Source: JBEBSD01 sp040394475 (lineage in GTDB: Bacteria > Bacteroidota > Bacteroidia > Cytophagales > Spirosomataceae). From it: 64,000 nt of DNA. The stretch lies in contig JBEBSD010000020.1 of NCBI GenBank assembly GCA_040394475.1, positions 21,636 through 85,635 on the forward strand, written 5' to 3'. Shown here piece by piece: positions 16,832-23,568 of this stretch; positions within the stretch are counted from its first letter, which is position 1; each line of letters opens with the position of its first letter. A program made the translations under genes and the position numbers. The notes beneath the pieces are model-generated. The model did not search any database, was not told where the DNA came from, and saw nothing but the letters and a program-made list of their open reading frames with translations.

Positions 16832-17911
16832 TTACAAACAAACGGGCTCGGCTCCTCCAACGCGCTCTTCTATTACACGCTGATCGGGGCGCAGCAAGAC
16901 TTTCACGGCTTTTTTCTGTTCAGAAAGATCGAACCCCGTCCGCCACTCCGAAAGCGGCAATTCATGCGTGATAATGTCGCGTATCTTCAATTTTCCCTGT
17001 TCCAGCATCCGTAAGGTCTGCGTCCAGGTGTCACGCGTGTAGCCCACCGATCCGTCGATTTTCAATTGTTTAAAGGCAATCAGATCCCACGGTACCTGTA
17101 GTTCCCGGCCAAAATGCCCCACCTGGATATAATGTCCCAACGGTCTGAGGGCGCTGAGGCAATTCCGGACGGAGCCGGCGGCGCCGGCACATTCAATAGC
17201 AAGATCGACCCCTTTCCCATCAGTCTCCGCAGCTATTACCGCCTCCAGGTCATCTGAATCCACCCTGACCGTACGGGCGGCTCCGTATTGCACGGCTTTA
17301 TCCAGCCGCAGGCCGTCTTCGGAAGTGCCGGCAACGATCGTCCTGATACCCTGAACTGCCAGGAGCTTGAGGCACAGCAGGCCAATGGGCCCCGGTCCCG
17401 ACAATAATACAACATCCCCCAGTCTGAACCTGGCGATATCGCATACGGCATGTACCGCGGCAGCCAGCGGTTCTGTCAATGCCCCTTCCTCCGCAGAGAC
17501 TCCCTCCGGGAGGCGGAACAACTGATCGGGGCGCACGGCAGCGTACCGGGCAAAGGCGCCGTTCACCCCGTGCCCCATTCCCCTTCTGTTTTTACAAAAC
17601 ATAAATTCCCCGCTGTAGCAGTAGCTGCAGCGGCCGCACGTCACAGCTGTCGCGCCCAGCACCGCGAAGGTACCCCCGTTTTGAAGCCCGTTTACCCCGG
17701 TCCCGGTTTCCACAATTGTTCCGGAAAACTCGTGCCCGAGTATCACCGGGGGATAATTCCTGAAGGTATCGTGGTACACATGCAGGTCCGTCCCGCAGAT
17801 GCCGCAGCAATTTACCTCCAGGATCACCTGACCGCTTTCACAACGAGGCTCCGGCATGTCCATCAGGGCTACATTTCCCGCACCTTTCTGGTATTTCGTC
17901 AATGCATTCAT
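16832..17911 (-). CDS. Zinc-dependent alcohol/polyol dehydrogenase (MDR family)
   Basis: A 359-residue medium-chain dehydrogenase. Catalytic zinc ligands are seen in GICGTDLHVYH and GHEFSG, the four structural-zinc cysteines in CGRCSYCYSGEFMFC, and the nucleotide fold in LSGPGPIGLL. The start at 17911 (MNALTKY) is chosen because the open frame upstream encodes an unrelated hydrophobic stretch. The heptamer array lies between this gene and the transketolase C gene. It likely acts on a polyol or sugar such as sorbitol or threonine-like substrates; the exact substrate is unknown. Confidence 0.9.
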   Translation of the reverse strand: MNALTKYQKGAGNVALMDMPEPRCESGQVILEVNCCGICGTDLHVYHDTFRNYPPVILGHEFSGTIVETGTGVNGLQNGGTFAVLGATAVTCGRCSYCYSGEFMFCKNRRGMGHGVNGAFARYAAVRPDQLFRLPEGVSAEEGALTEPLAAAVHAVCDIARFRLGDVVLLSGPGPIGLLCLKLLAVQGIRTIVAGTSEDGLRLDKAVQYGAARTVRVDSDDLEAVIAAETDGKGVDLAIECAGAAGSVRNCLSALRPLGHYIQVGHFGRELQVPWDLIAFKQLKIDGSVGYTRDTWTQTLRMLEQGKLKIRDIITHELPLSEWRTGFDLSEQKKAVKVLLRPDQRVIEERVGGAEPVCL

Positions 17912-17993
17912 TTGTATAAAAAAGCAACACAACGTTGCACCACAGATTAAACTGTTGATTATAAATAACCTAATTTTGTTCATTGCCCACCAT

Positions 17994-18077
17994 CCGCTAA
18001 CACCCGACACCCATTGCCTAACACCTAATCCCTAACACCTAACACCTTAAACCTATCACCTAATCCCTAACACCTAT
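17994..18077 (-). repeat. TTAGGNN heptamer array at the end of the transketolase C gene
   Basis: On the minus strand the units read ATAGGTG, TTAGGGA, TTAGGTG, ATAGGTT, TAAGGTG, TTAGGTG, TTAGGGA, TTAGGTG, TTAGGCA, ATGGGTG, TCGGGTG, TTAGCGG. The first 18 bases of the array (18077-18060) are coding: they specify the last five residues IGVRD and the TAG stop of the transketolase C subunit. The remainder fills the gap to the next gene. Confidence 0.92.
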
Positions 18078-19001
18078 TAAAAGCCGACGTGCCGCACCGA
18101 CAATATCCACTGCCCGCAGGCCGTATTTGTCCAGTAGCTCCGACGCCTCACCGGACTCCCCGAACACATCTCTGACGCCGATCCGGATTACCGGGCAGGG
18201 GCAAGCCCCGGTTACCACTCCTGCCACCGCTTCTCCCAACCCCCCGATAACAGAATGTTCTTCGGCGGTGATAATGCCTCCCGTTTCCCGTGCCGCGGCA
18301 ATTACCGCCCTTTCGTCCAGGGGCTTTACCGTCGGGAAATGTACTACCCGGACGGCGTAACCTTGTTCCTCCAGGATGCCGGCAGCCAGTAGTCCTTCAT
18401 GCACCATAATCCCGGTCGTCATGATCGTTATATCGGTTCCCTTCCGGAGCAGCCGGGCCTTGCCGATCTCAAAATGCCCGTGTACCGCAGGTACCACCGG
18501 GTAGGCGTCCCTGCCGAACCGCAGGTAAACCGGACCTGTATACCGGGCCGCTGCCCTGGTCGCCTGTTTCGCCTCCTCGTAATCGCCCGGTACCAGCACC
18601 GTCATATTCGGAAATGCGCGCACGATCGCAATATCTTCGTTACTTTGGTGAGAAGCGCCGTCTCCCCCGGTCGTAATCCCGCAGTGGGTAGCCCCGATCT
18701 TTACGTTGAGCGAGGGGTAAGCGATGGAATTCCGGAGCTGGTCCCCGGCCCTGCAGGTAGCAAAAACACCAAACGTGGAGGCAAATGGCAGAAATCCTTC
18801 CAGCGCAAGGCCGGCGGCTACCGACAGCATGTTCTGTTCCTGTACCCCGCAGTTGAAAAAACGGTGGGGATGTGCCGCCTGGAAATCCACTGTTTTGGTA
18901 GCCTTGGCAACATCCGCATCCAGTACTACCAACTCCGGTATTTCCGCTGCCAGCTCCAGCAGGCCGTCGACATATCCCTGCCGGGTCTGTTTATATTCCA
19001 T
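18060..19001 (-). CDS. Transketolase, C-terminal subunit
   Basis: A 313-residue protein holding the pyrimidine-binding and C-terminal domains of a split transketolase. The catalytic glutamate region reads FNCGVQEQNMLSVAAGLALEG, and THCGITTGGDGASHQ is typical of the Pyr domain. It forms the enzyme with the N-terminal subunit encoded just upstream, whose 3' end it overlaps by 11 bp. Such split transketolases are frequent in catabolic operons for unusual sugars. The last five residues and stop come from the heptamer array, so the C-terminus differs from that of relatives. Confidence 0.93.
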   Translation of the reverse strand: MEYKQTRQGYVDGLLELAAEIPELVVLDADVAKATKTVDFQAAHPHRFFNCGVQEQNMLSVAAGLALEGFLPFASTFGVFATCRAGDQLRNSIAYPSLNVKIGATHCGITTGGDGASHQSNEDIAIVRAFPNMTVLVPGDYEEAKQATRAAARYTGPVYLRFGRDAYPVVPAVHGHFEIGKARLLRKGTDITIMTTGIMVHEGLLAAGILEEQGYAVRVVHFPTVKPLDERAVIAAARETGGIITAEEHSVIGGLGEAVAGVVTGACPCPVIRIGVRDVFGESGEASELLDKYGLRAVDIVGAARRLLIGVRD

Positions 19002-19821
19002 TGCTTAATTCGTTCATTGCCCTCTTAAAATCTGCCGCTCCCGGCGGTGTTCCGTGCCAGCCCGCAACGTTTTCCATAAAGGAGACTCCTTTCCCTTTAA
19101 TCGTATGCGCAATGATCACCGCCGGGCGACCCTTTTCCCTTTTCGCCATTTCAACGGCATCAATGATCCGGGTAAAATCATGCCCGTCGATTTCCCGGAC
19201 ACTCCAGCCAAAACTTTCCCATTTGGGCGGGAGCGGATCGAGCGGCATGATTGTTTCGGAGTTGCCGTCTGTCTGCAGGTAATTGCGGTCCACGAAAACG
19301 ATCATATTGTCCAGCTTGTACTTGTTAGCAAACATCGCCGCTTCCCATACTTGTCCTTCCTGTAATTCGCCGTCACCGCACAAAACATAGTAATACTGTT
19401 TTTCACGCTTCAGCTTCGCCCCCAGGGCCATCCCCGCTGCGGTAGAGATTCCCAATCCCAGGGTCCCCGCAGAGGCTTCAATTCCCGGGGTTTTCGGCTG
19501 ATAAGGATGTCCCTGTAAATGCGATCCCGGCCGGCGGAAGGCGTTCAGATCCTCTTTGGGAAAATACCCGCAATCGGCGAGTACGGCATAAATAACAGGG
19601 GTACAGTGTCCTTTGGATAAAATAAACCGGTCGCGTTCCGACCACCCGGGTGCTGCCGGTCGGTGCTCCATGAGGTGATAGTACAAGGCGACAACCAGGT
19701 CCGCGGCGCCCAGGCTTCCGCCTATATGCCCGGAGTTGGCCCGGTACACCATTTCCACAATTGTCTTTCGGATTTCCCGGGATTTCTCCTTTAAAAAATC
19801 AAGCTTTCCTTTCTGTTGCAT
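18991..19821 (-). CDS. Transketolase, N-terminal (TPP-binding) subunit
   Basis: A 276-residue protein with the thiamine-diphosphate and magnesium motif GDGELQEGQVWEAAMFANKY...N, and the N-terminal RANSGHIGGSLGAADL signature. The start at 19821 (MQQKGKL) is preferred to one 14 codons upstream because the -7-like element at 19842-19849 would lie inside the longer version. It is the first gene of the four-gene catabolic operon and is translationally coupled to the C subunit by an 11-bp overlap. Reaction: transfer of a two-carbon ketol unit between sugars. Confidence 0.94.
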   Translation of the reverse strand: MQQKGKLDFLKEKSREIRKTIVEMVYRANSGHIGGSLGAADLVVALYYHLMEHRPAAPGWSERDRFILSKGHCTPVIYAVLADCGYFPKEDLNAFRRPGSHLQGHPYQPKTPGIEASAGTLGLGISTAAGMALGAKLKREKQYYYVLCGDGELQEGQVWEAAMFANKYKLDNMIVFVDRNYLQTDGNSETIMPLDPLPPKWESFGWSVREIDGHDFTRIIDAVEMAKREKGRPAVIIAHTIKGKGVSFMENVAGWHGTPPGAADFKRAMNELSNGI

Positions 19822-19841
19822 TATCCTATTTTTCAACAACA

Positions 19842-19849
19842 CGAAGGTA
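19842..19849 (-). promoter_or_regulatory. -7-like element of the transketolase operon
   Basis: The minus strand reads TACCTTCG, one mismatch from TAnnTTTG. Its place relative to the 27-bp element upstream is exactly that of the perfect -7 box of the SusCD operon, which supports it. A weak -7 box is what one expects at an activator-dependent promoter. The leader would be only about 15 nt. Confidence 0.5.
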
Positions 19850-19878
19850 GAGGGCTTCCTCACGTGATACTTCCACTC

Positions 19879-19905
19879 TTTTGGCCTGTCATTGTACTAT
19901 ATTGA
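19879..19905 (-). promoter_or_regulatory. Putative AraC-type operator, transketolase operon copy
   Basis: The plus strand reads TTTTGGCCT, eight bases, ACTATATTGA, matching the element at 14654-14680 at all 19 conserved positions and in spacing. A degenerate, oppositely oriented half copy (TTATAGTTCAATAA) lies at 19940-19953. Confidence 0.6.
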
Positions 19906-19939
19906 AATTAAATCGTCAAATCGGTTAGTTTGGGTTGCA

Positions 19940-19953
19940 TTATAGTTCAATAA
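19940..19953 (+). promoter_or_regulatory. Inverted partial copy of the operator motif
   Basis: Read on the opposite strand to the strong copy, it gives TTG, AA, CTA, TA, ATG, i.e. the distal half of the operator skeleton without the GGCC block. It could be a second half-site for the same regulator. Confidence 0.3.
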
Positions 19954-19954
19954 A

Positions 19955-20087
19955 TGGGGTGGGGGGTGTTTTTTTGATTCGTTTTGTTGGCGAATTTCCG
20001 GGGGGGGCGGGGGGGGGGGTGGACGGGTGGGGATCGTCCGTGGCGGGGTGGGGTGTCGTGGAGGCGACGGGGGGCGGGGCGGGTTTT
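19955..20087 (+). other. G-rich low-complexity tract with G8-C-G11 run
   Basis: Almost all of this stretch is G-rich on the plus strand, including eight Gs, one C and eleven Gs at 20000-20019 and several further runs of three to six Gs up to 20083. Multiple four-run quadruplex patterns can be drawn. No gene is supported here; an open frame across it encodes only Gly/Trp-rich sequence. It lies between the transketolase operon promoter and mazG. Confidence 0.85.
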
Positions 20088-20090
20088 TTT

Positions 20091-20134
20091 CACAGGGTTG
20101 CACCCTGTGCTAGGGTATGTCGCCCTTTCAGGGC
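20091..20134 (+). repeat. Two-hairpin element
   Basis: A perfect 7-bp stem CACAGGG/CCCTGTG with loop TTGCA (20091-20109) is followed, 12 bp on, by a 5-bp stem GCCCT/AGGGC (20122-20134). It closely follows the G-rich tract and a run of seven Ts. The arrangement looks like a dispersed element rather than a terminator, because no T tract follows the stems. Confidence 0.55.
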
Positions 20135-20165
20135 TGGGAACCGGTGGTTTTTTGTACCCGGTCAG

Positions 20166-20193
20166 ATAGCCGATTTCCGATAGCCGATAGCTA
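20166..20193 (-). repeat. Short heptamer array, four units
   Basis: ATAGCCG, ATTTCCG, ATAGCCG, ATAGCTA on the plus strand, the same family as the longer arrays, in the inverted orientation. It ends 19 bp before the mazG -7 box. Confidence 0.75.
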
Positions 20194-20211
20194 TTCTCCC
20201 CCCGCTCTTTT

Positions 20212-20219
20212 TATCTTTG
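20212..20219 (+). promoter_or_regulatory. -7 promoter element of mazG, almost at the start codon
   Basis: TATCTTTG, an exact TAnnTTTG match, ends only 4 bp before the ATG. Transcription would start at or within a few bases of the ATG, so the mRNA is probably leaderless; no ribosome-binding site can exist on it. Confidence 0.6.
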
Positions 20220-20223
20220 CAGA

Positions 20224-21060
20224 ATGGATTTATCATTTGCTTCAATTCCGCCTGAAAGACAGCAGCAGTTACTGGCTTTTGACCGTTTATTAACCATTAT
20301 GGACGAGCTCCGGGAGCAATGCCCCTGGGATAAAAAACAGACCGTCGATAGCCTCCGGCACCTGACCATTGAGGAAACTTATGAGCTTTCGGATGCTATT
20401 CTGGAGGGAGATATGCCTGAAGTGAAAAAAGAACTGGGTGATATCCTTCTGCATATCGTCTTTTACGCGCGGATAGCCTCTGAAACAGGGCTATTTGATA
20501 TCCGGGAGGTGCTGCACGGAATCTGTGATAAACTCATTCACCGCCATCCCCATATTTACGGTGACGGCAACGGCAATAAGGTGATCGCCGATACGGAGGA
20601 AAAAGTGAAGCAGAACTGGGAACAACTGAAGCTGAAAGAAGGGAACCGCTCTGTTTTAGGCGGAGTTCCCAAGTCGCTCCCTGCCCTTGTAAAAGCGATG
20701 CGGATCCAGGAAAAGGCGCGTGGCGCCGGATTTGACTGGGAAGAAAAAAGTCAGGTGTGGGAAAAAGTGGAGGAAGAAATGCAGGAGTTCAAATCCCAGA
20801 TCAGCCCCGAAGCAGGCAGCCCTCCCGACCTGGAAGCCGCCGAAGCAGAGTTTGGCGATGTCCTTTTTTCACTGGTTAATTACGCCCGCTTTGCCGGGAT
20901 CAACCCGGAAACGGCCCTCGAACGCACCAATAAGAAGTTTATACGCCGCTTTTCCTACCTGGAAGAACAATCCAGGGCCGACGGTAAAAACCTGCAGCAG
21001 ATGTCGCTGGCCGAAATGGATACCTACTGGAATGCCGCAAAAGCCCTGGAGAAATCTTAA
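20224..21060 (+). CDS. mazG: Nucleoside triphosphate pyrophosphohydrolase MazG
   Basis: A 278-residue two-domain MazG. The first domain has LREQCPWDKKQT and the metal-binding EETYELSDAI / KKELGDILLHI pattern (ExxE ... ExxD); the second repeats it less strictly with EMQEFKS and EAEFGDVLFSLVNYAR. The enzyme hydrolyses NTPs or dNTPs to the monophosphate and pyrophosphate, clearing non-canonical nucleotides and lowering (p)ppGpp. Its stop codon overlaps the convergent ruvX stop by four bases. Confidence 0.96.
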   Translation: MDLSFASIPPERQQQLLAFDRLLTIMDELREQCPWDKKQTVDSLRHLTIEETYELSDAILEGDMPEVKKELGDILLHIVFYARIASETGLFDIREVLHGICDKLIHRHPHIYGDGNGNKVIADTEEKVKQNWEQLKLKEGNRSVLGGVPKSLPALVKAMRIQEKARGAGFDWEEKSQVWEKVEEEMQEFKSQISPEAGSPPDLEAAEAEFGDVLFSLVNYARFAGINPETALERTNKKFIRRFSYLEEQSRADGKNLQQMSLAEMDTYWNAAKALEKS

Positions 21061-21470
21061 TGACGACTTTCCATAAACGACTGCAGAATAATCGTTGCAC
21101 TTACTTTGTCAATATTCCCCTTTTCACGCCGGTCTTTTTTTTTAGTCCCGCTCATGATCATCGAATGGAGCGCCATGGAAGAGGTAAAGCGTTCATCGTG
21201 CGTATGGACAGGCATTCCGGGATACACTTTTTTAAATTTGGCAATGAATGCCAGGACCCCTGCTGTATTATTGGTTTCCGTATTATCCAGCCGCCTGGGC
21301 ATGCCAACCACCACCGCCTCTACCGTTTCTTTTTCAAGATAATCTTTCAAATAGCTGAATAACTGGTGCGTCGGTACAGCCTCCAGCGCTGTGGCAATGA
21401 TTTGCAGCGGATCCGTTACAGCCAGTCCGGTTCGCTTACTACCATAATCTATTGCTAACAGTCGGGCCAT
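21057..21470 (-). CDS. ruvX: Putative pre-16S rRNA nuclease / Holliday junction resolvase YqgF (RuvX)
   Basis: A 137-residue RNase H-like protein. ARLLAIDYGSKRTGLAVTDPLQIIA carries the first catalytic Asp (only the core AIDYGSKRTG is diagnostic), VVVGMPRRLDN the second block, and HDERFTSS the third, all typical of YqgF. Family members mature 16S rRNA 5' ends or resolve Holliday junctions. The start at 21470 is fixed by the conserved N-terminus and by an exact -7 box at 21499-21506; the open frame extends upstream but without similarity. Confidence 0.94.
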   Translation of the reverse strand: MARLLAIDYGSKRTGLAVTDPLQIIATALEAVPTHQLFSYLKDYLEKETVEAVVVGMPRRLDNTETNNTAGVLAFIAKFKKVYPGMPVHTHDERFTSSMALHSMIMSGTKKKDRREKGNIDKVSATIILQSFMESRH

Positions 21471-21498
21471 AATTTTTCGTTTTATCAATTGCTTCCTG

Positions 21499-21506
21499 CA
21501 AATATA
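21499..21506 (-). promoter_or_regulatory. -7 promoter element of ruvX
   Basis: The minus strand reads TATATTTG, an exact TAnnTTTG match, 28 bp before the ruvX start codon. Confidence 0.6.
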
Positions 21507-21716
21507 GAAGATCAGCAGCTCTGGTTTACAATGCCGATTGTCACTTTTGAGTGAAATGCCTCCGGGTTGTAAACCATTTACTTTATTCCTATCTTTAATA
21601 GATGGCTGCATAATTTTTATACCGCAAGAGCCTTTACCTGCTTATACACTACTATATCGGACCCGGGTACCCTTAAAACGAACTGAAAAAAACCCGGACC
21701 AATCCAACAATCCCCA

Positions 21717-21724
21717 TATCTTTG
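21717..21724 (+). promoter_or_regulatory. -7 promoter element of recJ, close to the start codon
   Basis: TATCTTTG, an exact TAnnTTTG match, ends 5 bp before the recJ ATG, the same layout as mazG and hemE, so a leaderless or nearly leaderless transcript is expected. Confidence 0.55.
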
Positions 21725-21729
21725 CCACT

Positions 21730-23436
21730 ATGAATGAAAAACGATGGATTGTCAGAGAAACACACCCTAACGAGTCTGAAATCGCGGGAGAACTGGCTTC
21801 TCAGCTGAACCTCTCCTTACCCCTGTCTACCCTGTTAGTACAGCGGAGTATCACCTCTTTTGAAGCGGCCAGGCATTTTTTCCGGGCCGACCTCTCCCTC
21901 CTCCACGACCCCTTTCTGATGAAGGACATGCAGGCGGCCGTCAACCGTCTGCAGCAGGCCATCGGGACCGGTGAAAAAATACTCGTTTACGGCGACTATG
22001 ATGTGGATGGCAGTACTTCTGTCGCCATGTTCTATGATTTTCTGCACCACCTCTACGGAGCCGTCGATTATTATATCCCCGATCGTAATACCGAAGGGTA
22101 TGGGGTTTCGTGGGCCGGCATTGATTTTGCCGAGCAAAACGGCTTTACACTGATTGTCACCCTTGACTGCGGTATCAAATCGGTCGACAAAATAGCTGTG
22201 GCGCAATCCAGGGGCATTGATTTTATCATTTGTGACCACCACCGCCCGGGGGATGAACTTCCTCCTGCCGTTGCCGTCCTTGATCCCAAAAGAGACGACT
22301 GTCCCTACCCCTTCAAAGAGCTTACGGGATGCGGGGTAGGTTTCAAACTGATGCAGGCCTATACCCTCCATACCGGGGGCGACCCGGAGCAGCTGTATCC
22401 CTACCTTGACCTTCTGATGGTCAGCATTGCCTCCGATATTGTTCCGATTACGGGAGAGAACCGGATTCTCGCGCGCTACGGTCTGATCCGGTTGAACGAG
22501 TCTCCCCGCCCCGGCCTGAAGGCCCTTATTCTCATCGCCGGCATTTCGGGAACACTCAGTATCTCCCAGGTTGTTTTCGGCCTTGCTCCCCGTATCAACG
22601 CCGCCGGAAGGATCAAGCATGCCCGGGAGGCTGTCCGGCTGCTACTGGCGGACGACGAACAGGAGGCCCTTGCCTTTGCCACCGAAATCAACCAGCACAA
22701 CCTGGAGCGCCGTAACTTCGATACCCATATTACCGACGAAGCGTTGGAAATGATCCAGCAGGATCCATGGTTACAGGAGGCTAAAAGTACGGTACTTTAT
22801 AAGGAAGACTGGCATAAGGGGGTGATCGGGATCGTAGCCAGTCGGTGCATTGAACATTTCCACCGCCCGACCATCATCCTGACCCACTCCAACGGAAAAG
22901 CGGCCGGTTCAGCACGGTCCGTCCCGGGATTCGATGTGTACGAGGCCATTGAGGAGTGCTCCGAATACCTGGAGCAATTCGGGGGGCACACGTTTGCCGC
23001 CGGATTAACCCTTCCGCTGGAAAACATTCCGGCTTTCCGGCTCCGTTTCGAAGAAGTGGTCAGCCGGCGCATTTCTCCTGAGCAGTTAATCCCTCATATT
23101 GCCATTGACATGGAGTTGTCCCTGACGGCTGTCAACGCTAAATTCTTCCAGATCCTTCATCAAATGGCTCCCTTCGGTCCCGGAAACATGACGCCGGTCT
23201 TTGTTTCACACCAGCTGCGCCTGACCCGGCCCCCGGTGATCTTAAAAGAAAAGCACCTCCGTCTTGAAGTAGCCCAGGAGGGGTCCGGCGCCTTTACCGC
23301 CATCGGGTTCGGCATGAGTCATTTTTACCCGGAGCTGGCCGATGGCAAATCATTTTCCATGTGTTATACCCTGGAGGAGAACGTATTCAGAGGGAATCGC
23401 TATCTCCAGCTCTTTATCAAGGATATTAAAGTTTAA
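21730..23436 (+). CDS. recJ: Single-stranded-DNA-specific 5'-3' exonuclease RecJ
   Basis: A 568-residue DHH-superfamily nuclease. VYGDYDVDGSTS supplies metal-binding aspartates, LDCGIKS and CDHHRPG the DHH motif, and FGGHTFAAGLTL the DHHA1 motif, followed by a C-terminal OB-like domain with APFGPGNMTPVF. RecJ degrades single-stranded DNA in recombination and mismatch or base-excision repair. The start at 21730 is chosen because MNEKRW directly follows the -7 box; the 64 codons open upstream have no family similarity. Confidence 0.96.
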   Translation: MNEKRWIVRETHPNESEIAGELASQLNLSLPLSTLLVQRSITSFEAARHFFRADLSLLHDPFLMKDMQAAVNRLQQAIGTGEKILVYGDYDVDGSTSVAMFYDFLHHLYGAVDYYIPDRNTEGYGVSWAGIDFAEQNGFTLIVTLDCGIKSVDKIAVAQSRGIDFIICDHHRPGDELPPAVAVLDPKRDDCPYPFKELTGCGVGFKLMQAYTLHTGGDPEQLYPYLDLLMVSIASDIVPITGENRILARYGLIRLNESPRPGLKALILIAGISGTLSISQVVFGLAPRINAAGRIKHAREAVRLLLADDEQEALAFATEINQHNLERRNFDTHITDEALEMIQQDPWLQEAKSTVLYKEDWHKGVIGIVASRCIEHFHRPTIILTHSNGKAAGSARSVPGFDVYEAIEECSEYLEQFGGHTFAAGLTLPLENIPAFRLRFEEVVSRRISPEQLIPHIAIDMELSLTAVNAKFFQILHQMAPFGPGNMTPVFVSHQLRLTRPPVILKEKHLRLEVAQEGSGAFTAIGFGMSHFYPELADGKSFSMCYTLEENVFRGNRYLQLFIKDIKV

Positions 23437-23568
23437 CAGCCTGTTGCCCCGTTCACCTTTCCGCTTTTGAAAATTACCGAGAAAAGATACGCCCGGGAGT
23501 GACCTTGCATAGCAGGAAGTTTGATTTCGGTCATTTATTAAAGATATTTGCAGCACAAAATCATATAC

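Noticed and set aside
17912..18010. N-terminal extension of the zinc dehydrogenase with a membrane-like stretch.
   Set aside because: Dehydrogenases of this family are cytoplasmic and begin near MNALTKY; the extension covers the intergenic region up to the heptamer array.
19935..20183. 82-codon open frame across the G-rich tract.
   Set aside because: Its residues follow from low-complexity G runs, and it overlaps repeat elements; no start signal or similarity.
21538..21729. 64-codon upstream extension of recJ.
   Set aside because: The -7 box and the conserved RecJ N-terminus both place the start at 21730.
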